Assembly (NCBI RefSeq): GCF_004295665.1
Contig: NZ_CP034759.1
Coordinates: 3,720,001 to 3,784,000 of the forward strand
Direction of reading: 5' to 3'
Source of the DNA: Litorilituus sediminis
GTDB lineage: Bacteria > Pseudomonadota > Gammaproteobacteria > Enterobacterales > Alteromonadaceae
DNA length: 64,000 bases
Below the pieces are notes generated by a model. The model saw nothing but the letters and a program-made list of their open reading frames with translations, searched no databases and was not told the DNA's origin. This document shows positions 1-8,974 of this stretch, piece by piece; the first letter of the stretch is position 1, and every line of letters starts with the position of its first letter. A program made the translations under genes and the position numbers.

Positions 1-1356
1 AATGCCAACACCTGTATCGGCAACGAAAAATGTTAAATAGTGGTCATTACTGTCAATATCGAAGGTGATGACACCATTTTTAGTAAATTTGCAGGCATTG
101 CTTAAAAGATTTAAAAAGATTTGCATCAGCTTTTGTCTATCCTGCAATAAGGTTTCTGGCAGTTCATAGCAATTGACAACAAGCTCATTATTATTGGTTC
201 TTGCCATTGGCATAATGGTTTCAACCGTTTCATTGATTAAGCGCTTGATGTTGACGGCCTTGACATTTAAGTCCATGCGACCTGCTTCAATTTTTGATAG
301 ATCGAGAATGTTATTTATTAGCGCTAACAGGTTGTGGGCACTGCGAATACTTTTACCTAAATCCTCGGCTTGGGCATCCATACATTCAAGTTCTAAATCT
401 TCTTTTACTAAATCAGTATAGCCAATTATTGCTTGCAGTGGCGTGCGTAATTCATGGCTAATGTTGGCTAAAAATTCTGACTTGTGGCGACTTGCCGTTA
501 AAGCACCATCGCGGGCAACAACCAGTTCTTGCGTTCTTATTTCGACTTCGGATTCTAGGTTATCTCGACTTTTAGCAAGCTCGGTATTTTGTTGCTCTAA
601 AATCGCCATCATTTGATTATAGGTTTGTGCTATTTGTTTTACTTCTTGAGCACCGGCAATACTCGCCTTGGGGTACTTGCCAGTATCACGTGCGGTTTCC
701 ATGGTCTGTGATAAGGCTAATAAAGGTTTGATCAGACGATTAATCACAATACTCATCACTATGGCAAGGACGATAGCAACTATGGCGCCGGTGACAATGT
801 TACTGATAAATATTGTTCGCTGTAGCTGATGAAGCTCTTGTTTACTATATTCAACAAACACATAACCTAGTAGTTGTTTCTCCACTGGCTCATCGGTTGG
901 ATCGAGCATATCTTCATCATAATTTTCTTCTTGATAGATTACCGCTGAGCTAAATACCCAATAGAGCTCGGTTTCGTAAACCAATTGACTGTATTCACTT
1001 AACTGACTTATATCCGGCTTAATTTTATCAAAAGGAATTTTCTCTGAAGACAGTAAGACATCGCCCTGTTTGTCAAAAACCGATACGGCGAGAATCGCTT
1101 TAAAACCTAAGGCTCTAGTGATGGCTTCTTGACCATTTTCAACACTGCCAGTAAGTAGCGCTAAAATACTCTGCTCGGCAAAATTATGGGTTATTTGTAA
1201 ACCGTTATTTATGGTTGCTTTGCTTAAGGTTTTGCTACTTTGCCAGGCGGTTAATACCGATGTTGTCAACGCGAGTATGATCACTAGTAGTAAAAACAAA
1301 CTCAATAGTTGGCGTTTTAATGTTGGTGGCGTGAGCAAAGAAGACAAATTGCGCAT
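1..1356 (-). CDS. sensor histidine kinase, C-terminus off the window
   Basis: Membrane-bound histidine kinase; only about the first 452 residues are in the window, and the reading frame is open to base 1. Reading from ATG at 1356, a first membrane segment lies near residues 15-36, then a sensor domain outside the membrane, a second membrane segment near 178-203, a HAMP-like linker and coiled coil, and the phosphoacceptor H-box FLANISHELRTPL with His near residue 301. An N-box (NLLSNACKFT) is near 418 and the ATP-binding DTGVGI motif falls at the window edge. Whether a receiver domain follows cannot be seen. It lies 9 bp downstream of a periplasmic binding-protein gene on the same strand, so the two are probably co-transcribed and the binding protein may feed a signal to this kinase (inference). 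Confidence 0.9.
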   Translation of the reverse strand, partial: MRNLSSLLTPPTLKRQLLSLFLLLVIILALTTSVLTAWQSSKTLSKATINNGLQITHNFAEQSILALLTGSVENGQEAITRALGFKAILAVSVFDKQGDVLLSSEKIPFDKIKPDISQLSEYSQLVYETELYWVFSSAVIYQEENYDEDMLDPTDEPVEKQLLGYVFVEYSKQELHQLQRTIFISNIVTGAIVAIVLAIVMSIVINRLIKPLLALSQTMETARDTGKYPKASIAGAQEVKQIAQTYNQMMAILEQQNTELAKSRDNLESEVEIRTQELVVARDGALTASRHKSEFLANISHELRTPLQAIIGYTDLVKEDLELECMDAQAEDLGKSIRSAHNLLALINNILDLSKIEAGRMDLNVKAVNIKRLINETVETIMPMARTNNNELVVNCYELPETLLQDRQKLMQIFLNLLSNACKFTKNGVITFDIDSNDHYLTFFVADTGVGI

Positions 1357-1365
1357 TAATTCGAC

Positions 1366-2337
1366 CTATTTAGGAAAGGTCAATTTGAACTCTTGCTGTT
1401 GCTTAGCGCTATATTTAAGCCCTAAGTGAGCAGCAGTTCTTAGATTGACCGCAAGTAAGGTTGATTTTAAAGCGGCAAAGTCCTTTTGCTCGGGTTGTTT
1501 GTCTAATTCTTGCACCATGGTAAATAAGTGTTTACCTAGGGCAAAGTTATCTGGGTAGGTTGAAAACAGCGCGCCACGTTTGGCATGAGACGGCTTGCTT
1601 GAAAATACCACGACTTCTTTTTTCCATGCCTTTTCTAAGATCAGTGGTAGGGTAATTTTATCGTTGGCTGAGACTCTGTCTAGCGGTAACCAAAGGGCAT
1701 CTTTTTTGGAAACGCCAGAGTCAAACAATTGTTGATAGAAGTTAATGGCATCTTTGGTACTGTCGACCTTTTTTAGATCTAAGCTTAAGCCTTGCGCTTT
1801 AGCCGCTTGCTTAGCTAATTCAATTAGCCAAGCACTTTTTTGGCTATAAGCCACATGTACCTTTTCCACATGCGGGGCAACTTGCTGTAAATAGTTAAAT
1901 AAATAAGCAGGATCGGTAATTAGGCTAATGCCAGAAATACCATTAGGGCTAATTGGTAATGCGCCTGAGACAACATGAAATTCTTTTTTACCATCAGCAG
2001 TTAAGCGCTTTGATAAGTATTTGGCTAATTGCCAGCCTGAGCGACCTAAGACAATAACTTTATTGATTTGCTTTTGCTTTAATTGGGCAACAATTTCTTC
2101 ACCATTAAAGTTTTTTTCTAATATGAAGTTGCTAAAGCGTACTTGGTTTTGAATGCCTTTTGCAGCACTGTGACTGCCAGAGATGATTTCTTGGTAAATG
2201 CTGCGATAAGGCTCTTTGGCATTAGGATAGAAAATAGCAATTTCATCGTCATCTGCTGCGACCGCCATTGCGCTTGATAGTAGCAAAATAACTAAAAGTA
2301 AAAATGAGCAAAATTGCTTGATGAGCGCAGTGTTCAA
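1366..2337 (-). CDS. ABC-type substrate-binding-like periplasmic protein
   Basis: A 323-residue protein with a clear Sec signal peptide (hydrophobic core about residues 9-25, then AMAVAADDD). The rest resembles the ABC_sub_bind family (TrpX/DUF534-like periplasmic binding proteins): alternating beta-alpha segments such as INKVIVLGRSGWQLAKYL and VEKVHVAYSQKSAWLIELA, typical of a two-lobed periplasmic fold. No permease or ATPase gene is beside it. Instead a sensor kinase follows after 9 bp, which suggests a role in ligand sensing rather than import. The ligand cannot be deduced. Confidence 0.75.
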   Translation of the reverse strand: MNTALIKQFCSFLLLVILLLSSAMAVAADDDEIAIFYPNAKEPYRSIYQEIISGSHSAAKGIQNQVRFSNFILEKNFNGEEIVAQLKQKQINKVIVLGRSGWQLAKYLSKRLTADGKKEFHVVSGALPISPNGISGISLITDPAYLFNYLQQVAPHVEKVHVAYSQKSAWLIELAKQAAKAQGLSLDLKKVDSTKDAINFYQQLFDSGVSKKDALWLPLDRVSANDKITLPLILEKAWKKEVVVFSSKPSHAKRGALFSTYPDNFALGKHLFTMVQELDKQPEQKDFAALKSTLLAVNLRTAAHLGLKYSAKQQQEFKLTFPK

Positions 2338-2390
2338 TCCATCGGCCTAAGTATTACTAACACGATGCTCAGTATACACTTGTTGTAAGT

Positions 2391-2422
2391 AAGGTCAAAA
2401 CCTAACATAAGATTTTGACCTT
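2391..2422. promoter_or_regulatory. perfect 10-bp inverted repeat upstream of the binding-protein/kinase operon
   Basis: AAGGTCAAAA at 2391-2400 is matched by TTTTGACCTT at 2413-2422 with a 12-nt loop. It lies 54 bp upstream of the minus-strand start at 2337. No U-tract follows on either strand, so an operator or leader hairpin is more likely than a terminator. Confidence 0.4.
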
Positions 2423-2437
2423 GAAACTTGATGTATA

Positions 2438-2464
2438 TTAAGCCCTTACAAGCTGAGGGCTTAA
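2438..2464 (-). terminator. hairpin downstream of the DUF481 gene
   Basis: TTAAGCCCT (2438-2446) pairs with AGGGCTTAA (2456-2464) across a 9-nt loop, starting 13 bp past the DUF481 stop codon. The following minus-strand sequence is AT-rich but has no long T-run, so it would be a weak intrinsic terminator. Confidence 0.45.
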
Positions 2465-2476
2465 TGGTTACCTTAG

Positions 2477-3262
2477 TTAGAAGTTATAAACTAAGGTAAA
2501 TGAAGTGATGGTGTCTGTGTTTTCAAATTTAGTCTCGTCAACTTCTGAGTTGTAATCTACACGGAAAGAAAACTTTAATTGCATTGACTCAATTAATTTT
2601 GTGGTAATTGACGTTTCAGATTGATAGAAACTGTTTTTACCAGACTCAACGGCTTGACGAGCCACTAAGTATTGCTTGAATTCAACGTGTTCATTAATTT
2701 GTGCTGTATAAAGCGCTTGAGCTTGAACAATAAAGTTAGTTTCAGATGTTTCTGGCTCAGTTTCGGTTGCGCGAATTTCGTCATACTTTATACCAGGACC
2801 GATATCGGCAAACAATGAACTGGTTTCAGTTTTATACCAGTTACGACCCCAACCAGTCGAGAACGAACTTTGGCTTTTAAAGTTAAGAAATTTATCTTGA
2901 GAGTAAGATAAGTTAGCGTATAAATAATTTTTACCTTGCTCTTGCAAGGTGTAATTAGTTTGTGCTTTTAAATCCCACTTGTTGTCAGTGGTGTTATAGT
3001 CTTTTTCACCGGTTTCGTCATTTTTTTGTTCAGACTTTTTACCTAAAGCATTGATTTCAAGTAGGTTAGTCCATTGATCTTTTTTGTGCTTTACGTTGAA
3101 ACCCGCTTTAATATCGCCACTTTTGCTGTTACCGGTTTTTAGTAACATACCAAGTTCAGCAGACATGGTTAATTCAGAATCTTTGTTTGCTTCTTCAGCA
3201 AATGCGCTTGTTGCTGCAAATGGTAATAAACAAAGCGCAGTTAAGGTCATTTTAGCTTTCAT
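2477..3262 (-). CDS. DUF481 (YdiY-like) outer-membrane protein
   Basis: A 261-residue protein with a Sec signal peptide (MKAKMTLTALCLLPFAATS, cleavage near AFA-EE) followed by alternating amphipathic beta strands and a C-terminal aromatic residue (LVYNF), as in outer-membrane beta-barrels. The opening ELGMLLKTGNSKSGDI and overall layout fit DUF481, the YdiY family; function unknown. I place the start at 3262, not the in-frame ATG at 3268, because the Shine-Dalgarno AAGGA (3272-3268) overlaps the upstream ATG and is well spaced for the second. It appears to be a single-gene unit. Confidence 0.8.
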   Translation of the reverse strand: MKAKMTLTALCLLPFAATSAFAEEANKDSELTMSAELGMLLKTGNSKSGDIKAGFNVKHKKDQWTNLLEINALGKKSEQKNDETGEKDYNTTDNKWDLKAQTNYTLQEQGKNYLYANLSYSQDKFLNFKSQSSFSTGWGRNWYKTETSSLFADIGPGIKYDEIRATETEPETSETNFIVQAQALYTAQINEHVEFKQYLVARQAVESGKNSFYQSETSITTKLIESMQLKFSFRVDYNSEVDETKFENTDTITSFTLVYNF

Positions 3263-3420
3263 GATCATCCTTAAATGGTTGAAAATTTAGGGGGGATAAA
3301 TAATTGCCGCGATTCTAACAAAGTTTTTACTAAATCACTTTAGTTTTTTAACAAAAAAGCAATTAAATGTCGTGAAAATGCTAGAACATCAAGAAAATTA
3401 AGTAATAATGATTCCTTAGC

Positions 3421-4542
3421 TTAAATAGCTAGCTGACTTGGCAAAACAAGTTTATCGCCAAGGTTAACCCCTGAGATAATGGCAACATCGCCTGCTTGGT
3501 TGGTTTTACCTAAGCGCACGTATTGCCTTTGAATACTTTGCTGGTGATAACGATACACAAAGCTTAATTGACCAAGCTGGCTTATGTAGTTTTGTGGCAC
3601 ATATAGTTTGCTCTCTACTGCCGCTGGAATTTTCATACGGGCATACATGCCAGATAACAGGTTGTCTTGAAAGGTAATGGCAACTTTTATTAGAAAGCTG
3701 CGCGAGCCAGTATGAGCTGCCGGGACAATTTCTTCAACTTGGCCAATAACCTGTTTATTTAAGCTATCTAGCTCAACGTTAATGCTATCACCTAGTGATA
3801 AATTTAGCGCCAGCGCTTCTCTGACATAGCCTTCAACCCGTAATGATAACGGATTGTAGAGCGTTAACAGCTTATCGCCAGGTTGTGCGGTATTCCCCGG
3901 TTGTGCGAAACGATCAACTACCACGCCATCGATAGGAGAGGTTATTGTGGCATAACTTAGTGCAGCTTCGCTTTGTGTTAAATTTTCTTTTGCCCCGGTC
4001 AGCTGGGCAGCCATGCTATCAAAGTCTGCTTTACTTTTATCTAGGTCATAGGCCGAAACAATCTTTTTAGCAAATAATTCACTGGCGCGCTGATAGTTTA
4101 ACTGTGCTTCTAAATATTTCGCCTTAATAGCATTTACTTGCTGCTTTGCTTCACTTACTTTAGCCAGTAACTCTTGCTGCTCAAGAGTAATTAACGCTTG
4201 CCCTTGACTGACGCTGTCACCAGCACGCACGTGAATTTTATTAATACGGGCAAGTATTCTGGCAGAAATAATCGTGTCTTGCTTTGCCACTAAACTCGCA
4301 GCAACGCCTTCATAGCTTTCTACTTTAGTTGCCTTTACTTCAAAGTAGTCTGCCAAATTTACTTTTTCGATTGCACTTCTGTGTGGTGCTACTTTGTTAT
4401 TAAAGCTACCAGCAAGCCAGGCTACCATAATAAGTAGAACCAATAAGGCTAGTATGGGTAAAAAAGCGCGTTTTATTAAACTAGGCTTAGCTAGCTTTTG
4501 TTTAGCAAAATCTTGTTGGCTATCATGCGTGCTGTTATTCAT
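3421..4542 (-). CDS. RND efflux periplasmic adaptor (membrane fusion protein)
   Basis: A 373-residue HlyD/AcrA-family adaptor. An N-terminal membrane anchor (about residues 28-46) is followed by a lipoyl-like half (DTIISARILARINKIHVRAGDSVSQGQALITL), a coiled-coil hairpin rich in Gln/Ala/Lys (about 125-190), the second lipoyl half (ATITSPIDGVVVDRFAQPGNTAQPGD) and a beta-barrel/membrane-proximal domain. There is no lipobox. Two bases separate it from the permease gene upstream, so the two are co-transcribed. No TolC-like gene is nearby, so the pump presumably uses an outer-membrane channel encoded elsewhere. Confidence 0.9.
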   Translation of the reverse strand: MNNSTHDSQQDFAKQKLAKPSLIKRAFLPILALLVLLIMVAWLAGSFNNKVAPHRSAIEKVNLADYFEVKATKVESYEGVAASLVAKQDTIISARILARINKIHVRAGDSVSQGQALITLEQQELLAKVSEAKQQVNAIKAKYLEAQLNYQRASELFAKKIVSAYDLDKSKADFDSMAAQLTGAKENLTQSEAALSYATITSPIDGVVVDRFAQPGNTAQPGDKLLTLYNPLSLRVEGYVREALALNLSLGDSINVELDSLNKQVIGQVEEIVPAAHTGSRSFLIKVAITFQDNLLSGMYARMKIPAAVESKLYVPQNYISQLGQLSFVYRYHQQSIQRQYVRLGKTNQAGDVAIISGVNLGDKLVLPSQLAI

Positions 4543-4544
4543 GG

Positions 4545-7500
4545 TTAAACCTTTGTATTTGACTTGTTTACTGTACTTGGCATCGTTTTATCAAACACTA
4601 AGGCATAAACGATGGGGACAACTAATAAGGTAAAAATGGTAGATGAAATAATGCCAAAAATGATGGCAATGGCTAAGCCGCTAAAAACAGGGTCTAAGGT
4701 GATAACTAAATTACCTAGTAAGGTGGTGCCAGCGGTTAATAGCACAGGGCGCATTCTTACCGCGCCCGCCTGAATAAGCGACTCTTTTACCGTTGCACCT
4801 TGTTGTTGTGCTTGGCTAATAAATTCAATAAGTATTAATGAGTTTCGAACCACGATGCCAGCTAGGGCTATCATGCCAATCATGGCGGTGGCGGTGAATA
4901 ATACTGGCTCTGGCGCGCCAGCAATTTCTCGCTCGCCAAATTGATTGAGCAAATAAAAGCCTGGCATAATGCCAATAACCGTTAACGGAATGGCTGACAT
5001 TATAATGCCAGATAAAGCTGCAGATTGGGTTTGTATTCTCAGTACCAGGTATATAGCTGCTAAGGCAAAAGCAAAGGCTAAACCCATATCCCTAAATACC
5101 CGAATGGTAATACGCCATTCACCTTCGCCACTAAAGGTAAGTTTAATATTATTCGGGAGTTGCCAGTAAAGGCCTCCGCCACTATTTATAAAACTACGCG
5201 CTTGATAGTCTTTAGGGTTTTCTTGCGCTATCGCCTCATTTTTTAGATCACTACTGATATCAGCAATCACTTCGGCTGGCGTTCTGCCTGATATATCTGC
5301 GGTGACATAAACAACCGGTTTAAGGTCTTTATGAAAGATGGCTTTTTCTTGTTTAAGGCTGGCAAAATTACCTAGCTCACCTAAGGGAACAAGTGGCTGT
5401 GGCGCCATTTCAATTCCTTGAGCCGTTGTTTGTTGTATTATGCCTTCTCGGCCTTTAACTGCGATGCCTTTTAAATCTGATAAATCTTCACGTTGAGCTT
5501 GTGCTAACAGTAACTTAATCGCCAGTGGCTCTGCTTCATTTTCATCATGAAGGTAACTAATCACTTGACCTTGATTTGCTATGTGTAAGCTTTGGTTGAT
5601 GCTTTGGGTATCGACACCAGATAAGGCTGCTTTGGTTTTATTGGTAATAAAGCGAAGTTGCTGTTTATCATCGGCGACACTTGAGTCTATCTCGACCACA
5701 TGAGGCTCTTGGGCAAATCGCATCATGACGATTTTTGCCGCTGATTGTAACTGCTCGTATGGGGTAAATTCATCACCATAAAGCTCGGCAACTAAAGTGC
5801 TGAGTACTGGTGGGCCAGGTGGCACTTCAATCACTTTGATGTTGATTTTTCCCTGTTCATTAATGCTTGATAGCGGCGCGAGTAACTCTCTTAACCTTAA
5901 TACAATGGCATGTGATTGATGTTCGCGCTGGCTTTTATCATTGAGTAATAAGCGTAGATCAGCATGAAAGCTGTTATTGCGTAAATAGTATTGACGCACC
6001 ATGCCGTTAAAGTCTATTGGTGAGGCTAAGCCAACAAAACTGGCGACACTTTCAACTTCGGCTAAGGTTAGCGCTAGCTTGCTAACTTGTTTTGCCATGG
6101 CGGCAGTTTGTTCAAGACTGCTTGACTCTGGCATGTCGATAATGATTTGCACTTCATTTTTATTATCAAAAGGTAATAACTTTAACGGCACTAACCTAAG
6201 GACAGGAAGAATTGCCGCACCGACAAATAATAATAAGACTAAAAATAAGGCTTTTTTGGCTTTGCTTTTATCTTCAAGTAGCGGTGTTAATAGTTTGCGA
6301 TAAAACCCTTGAAAGCCAGCATCTGCTTGCTCAGGGGGATTTGCGTTGTAGGTATTGCCTGCTGGGCGAATAAACTTTTTGGCTAACCAAGGTGTAACCA
6401 GAAAAGCAACTAAGGTTGAGCTAATAACACTTAAAGGTACGTTAAATGCCATAGGTGCCATATAAGGTCCCATCATCCCTGTGATAAAGGCTAAGGGTAA
6501 AAAAGCCAGCACTATGGTTAATGTTGACATTAACAGCGGTATTCTTATTTCGCTTATGGCATTAACAATTGCATCATGTAATGAGCGCGCACCTGAATTT
6601 AATTTGCGCTCTATGTTATCAACGCCAGTGATAGGATCATCAACCAATAAACCAAGCGATAATATTAACGCGAATAAGGTGACACGGTTTATGGTGTAAC
6701 CAAAGGCATAATCAAGGGTTAAGGTGATGCCATAACAAATAGGCACTGCAAGGCCGACGACTAGGGCTGAGCGCCATCCTAAAAATACGCCAATAAAGAT
6801 AATTACGGTAAAAACAGCGAAGGCTAAGCTAGTGGTTAAATTATTCACTTTTTCGTTAGCGGTTGCCCCGTAATCTCGAAGCACTTGAATATGTGCGTGC
6901 TGTGGAAAAACCGTTTGCTGTAAGTGAGCCATGACTTGGTGAACTTCTTTGGCAACCGACACAGCATTACTGCCTGATTGTTTTGCCACGCTAATGGCAA
7001 CCATAGGGTGATCAGAGCGTTTTAGTGGCAGCTGTTGAGCTGATTGCCTTGCTTTCTTGTTAGGTTGGTTGTTAGCTTGCTCGTTCGCTGGCTTAGCAAA
7101 GTCTAGCCAAGCATAATCTGTGGCTTCACTTGGGCCATCAATCACCTCAGCAATGTCTTTTAATAACACCACACTGTTGTTGACTACGCTAATTGGCGTT
7201 TGTTTTAGCTCGCTAATATCGCGATATACGTCGCCACTTTCTAAGGCAATGGCTTGTTGCTGTAAGATGATGTTGCCATGGCTTTGTCTAACATTAGATA
7301 TTTGTATGGCGTTAACAACATCAGTCATGGTGACATTACGCGCTGTCATTTGCTCAGGCAATAACTGAATTTGTATTTCTCGTGTGCGGCCGCCGATAAC
7401 TTTAACTTCACTGGTATCTTTAATTGCCTGTAAGTGAGTTGAAATCTCTTCAGCGAGGCGGCGTAGTTGATAATCGTCAACTTGCTTAGCATTACTACTC

Positions 7501-7952
7501 CAAAGCCCTAGCATCACTATGGCAACATCATCAACCTCAACAGGCTCTACTTGCCAGTGGCTGACAATATCAGGCACTTTATCTAAATTGGAATGTAGTT
7601 TGTTATAGGTATTTAACAGCGCATTTTCACGGTTTTCGCCAACATGAAACCTTAAGGTAACTATCGCTTGCTCGTTATCGCTAACAGAGTAGACATGTTC
7701 AATACCTTTGACTTGTGCTAAGAGCTTTTCTAAAGGCGTGGTGACTTGTCGAGCTATTTGTTTAGCGTTGATGCCAGGTGCTTGCACTTTGACATCAATC
7801 ATCGGAACCACAATTTGTGGCTCTTCTTCCCTCGGAGTGGCGTATAACGAAAATAGCCCGGCAATGATAGTAATCACTAAAATAAAGGCAGGTACTTTGC
7901 TGTTGAGTACGCTACTAACAAATTTTCCGGTAAGTGTGCTGTGCTTTGTCAT
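4545..7952 (-). CDS. RND efflux transporter permease (AcrB/HAE-like)
   Basis: Inner-membrane proton-driven pump of 1135 residues, longer than the usual ~1040. It starts with the first transmembrane helix (VPAFILVITIIAGLFSLYATP) followed by PREEEPQIVVPMIDV, as in RND permeases. It has two periplasmic porter regions and two blocks of membrane helices, including the proton-relay-type stretch LILSLGLLVDDPITGVDNIER. Part of the extra length is a polar insert near residue 290 (EQANNQPNKKARQS). The gene lies between an ArsR-type regulator (1-bp gap) and the adaptor (2-bp gap), forming one operon. The substrate is unknown; the regulator and divergent genes suggest sulfur or thiol stress. Confidence 0.92.
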   Translation of the reverse strand: MTKHSTLTGKFVSSVLNSKVPAFILVITIIAGLFSLYATPREEEPQIVVPMIDVKVQAPGINAKQIARQVTTPLEKLLAQVKGIEHVYSVSDNEQAIVTLRFHVGENRENALLNTYNKLHSNLDKVPDIVSHWQVEPVEVDDVAIVMLGLWSSNAKQVDDYQLRRLAEEISTHLQAIKDTSEVKVIGGRTREIQIQLLPEQMTARNVTMTDVVNAIQISNVRQSHGNIILQQQAIALESGDVYRDISELKQTPISVVNNSVVLLKDIAEVIDGPSEATDYAWLDFAKPANEQANNQPNKKARQSAQQLPLKRSDHPMVAISVAKQSGSNAVSVAKEVHQVMAHLQQTVFPQHAHIQVLRDYGATANEKVNNLTTSLAFAVFTVIIFIGVFLGWRSALVVGLAVPICYGITLTLDYAFGYTINRVTLFALILSLGLLVDDPITGVDNIERKLNSGARSLHDAIVNAISEIRIPLLMSTLTIVLAFLPLAFITGMMGPYMAPMAFNVPLSVISSTLVAFLVTPWLAKKFIRPAGNTYNANPPEQADAGFQGFYRKLLTPLLEDKSKAKKALFLVLLLFVGAAILPVLRLVPLKLLPFDNKNEVQIIIDMPESSSLEQTAAMAKQVSKLALTLAEVESVASFVGLASPIDFNGMVRQYYLRNNSFHADLRLLLNDKSQREHQSHAIVLRLRELLAPLSSINEQGKINIKVIEVPPGPPVLSTLVAELYGDEFTPYEQLQSAAKIVMMRFAQEPHVVEIDSSVADDKQQLRFITNKTKAALSGVDTQSINQSLHIANQGQVISYLHDENEAEPLAIKLLLAQAQREDLSDLKGIAVKGREGIIQQTTAQGIEMAPQPLVPLGELGNFASLKQEKAIFHKDLKPVVYVTADISGRTPAEVIADISSDLKNEAIAQENPKDYQARSFINSGGGLYWQLPNNIKLTFSGEGEWRITIRVFRDMGLAFAFALAAIYLVLRIQTQSAALSGIIMSAIPLTVIGIMPGFYLLNQFGEREIAGAPEPVLFTATAMIGMIALAGIVVRNSLILIEFISQAQQQGATVKESLIQAGAVRMRPVLLTAGTTLLGNLVITLDPVFSGLAIAIIFGIISSTIFTLLVVPIVYALVFDKTMPSTVNKSNTKV

Positions 7953-7953
7953 G

Positions 7954-8259
7954 TTATTTCTGCGGGCAGAATTTTTCTTGTAGGATCACTAATAACTCTT
8001 TAACCCTGTCATCAGCAATGCGGTAATAAATGGTTTGCGACTCTCTTCTTGTCGCCACTATGTTGCTTGCTCGTAATTTAGCAAGATGTTGAGAAAGTGC
8101 TGATTGTGATAAATCCACTTGTTTATTTAAATCACCCACGGTGAGTTCATTTTCACTGATACAGCAAAGAATCATTAGTCGGTAAGGGTTTGATAGCTTT
8201 TTTAAAATGGTTGCGACATCTTCAGCATTCTTTGCCAGTTCTTTTGGATCCATATTCAT
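7954..8259 (-). CDS. ArsR-family regulator, possibly of the sulfide/redox-sensing BigR/YgaV type
   Basis: A 101-residue winged-helix repressor. The HTH is clear (LTVGDLNKQVDLSQSALSQHLAKLRASNIVATRRESQTIYYRI). It lacks the classical metal site ELCVCDL. It has cysteines at 32-33 (LMILCCISE) and 97 (KFCPQ), roughly where BigR/SqrR/YgaV proteins carry the pair that forms a disulfide or polysulfide bridge. That family often neighbours rhodanese and DUF2892 genes, and exactly those genes are divergently transcribed here. It is the first gene of the ArsR-RND-adaptor operon and probably regulates itself and the divergent operon. ATG codons at 8259 and 8253 are both possible starts. Confidence 0.88.
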   Translation of the reverse strand: MNMDPKELAKNAEDVATILKKLSNPYRLMILCCISENELTVGDLNKQVDLSQSALSQHLAKLRASNIVATRRESQTIYYRIADDRVKELLVILQEKFCPQK

Positions 8260-8300
8260 AGTACTTGCTCATAATCAATTTGATTTATTTTAGTTTATAG

Positions 8301-8332
8301 TTGTTTTCTAAATTAGTAAAGGCTAATATAAT
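8301..8332 (+). promoter_or_regulatory. sigma-70 promoter for the DUF2892-rhodanese-DsbA operon
   Basis: TTGTTT (8301-8306) and TAATAT (8324-8329) are spaced by 17 bp; an overlapping perfect TATAAT lies at 8327-8332. The left arm of the operator-like dyad covers the spacer and -10 region, as expected for repression. The downstream gene has a strong Shine-Dalgarno (GGAGG at 8373-8377). Confidence 0.6.
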
Positions 8333-8354
8333 ATTTATTAGCTTTTGCTAATTT
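8310..8354. promoter_or_regulatory. operator-like inverted repeat between the ArsR and DUF2892 operons
   Basis: Two 18-bp arms (8310-8327 and 8337-8354) are inverted copies of each other at 16 of 18 positions, with a 9-bp spacer. Each arm is itself a smaller dyad, ATTAG-N6-CTAAT, so this could be two adjacent dimer sites. It sits midway between divergent starts and overlaps the rightward promoter. The obvious candidate binder is the ArsR-family protein encoded next door (inference). Confidence 0.6.
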
Positions 8355-8384
8355 AATGTTTACCCTAAAATGTAGGAGGAAGTA

Positions 8385-8591
8385 ATGACAGTAAATGAAG
8401 CATTAAGACTTATTGCTGGCTGTATGATATTGATTTCACTTTATCTTGCCGTAACTCTGTCAATGAATTGGCTCTGGTTTACCGTGTTTATTGCGGTAAA
8501 CTTAATTCAATCGTCATTCACTAAATGGTGCTTGATGATGAGTATTTTAAAGAAACTAGGCTTAAAAGAAACAAGCGTTAGTCAAAAATAA
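8385..8591 (+). CDS. DUF2892 (YgaP-like) small membrane protein
   Basis: A 68-residue protein with two hydrophobic helices (about residues 7-24 and 28-45) in the DUF2892 pattern: MTVNEALRLIAGCMILISLYL, then an FTKWCLMMSILKKLGL tail. In E. coli YgaP this domain is fused C-terminally to a rhodanese domain. Here the rhodanese is a separate gene 14 bp downstream, so the pair looks like a split YgaP. It is the first gene of the operon and has a strong ribosome-binding site. Confidence 0.8.
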   Translation: MTVNEALRLIAGCMILISLYLAVTLSMNWLWFTVFIAVNLIQSSFTKWCLMMSILKKLGLKETSVSQK

Positions 8592-8605
8592 TAGGTGGAA
8601 ACTCT

Positions 8606-8953
8606 ATGCTAAAAACAATTCCTGACATTATTGCGCAATTAAAACCACAGTTAACTATTGTTCCTGCGCAGCAAGCTATGGATGTTATAAAACAAAGTAA
8701 TGGTATTTTGGTTGATGTACGTGAGCCAAGTGAATTTTCGCAAAAATCAGCGAGTGGTGCAGTGAATATACCTCGCGGTTTATTGGAAATGCAAATGCTT
8801 AAAATGCATGCTGATGAAGATTTAGCAATTTTTATACATTGCGCTACAGGCGCGAGAGCATGTTTAGCAGCAGAGCAATTACAACGTGTTGGTTATAAAA
8901 ACGTGAGTGTTATTACCTGTTCATTAGATGATATTTGCAGCGCCAGTGCTTAA
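8606..8953 (+). CDS. rhodanese-like sulfurtransferase
   Basis: A single rhodanese domain of 115 residues. DVREPSEF and the active-site loop HCATGARA (catalytic Cys near residue 91) are intact, so it should carry a persulfide. There is no signal peptide; an N-terminal extension of about 25 residues precedes the domain. It lies between DUF2892 and a DsbA-like gene, and fits sulfane-sulfur handling controlled by the divergent ArsR-type regulator. Confidence 0.88.
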   Translation: MLKTIPDIIAQLKPQLTIVPAQQAMDVIKQSNGILVDVREPSEFSQKSASGAVNIPRGLLEMQMLKMHADEDLAIFIHCATGARACLAAEQLQRVGYKNVSVITCSLDDICSASA

Positions 8954-8974
8954 TATAGCTGATTGGAGATTAAC

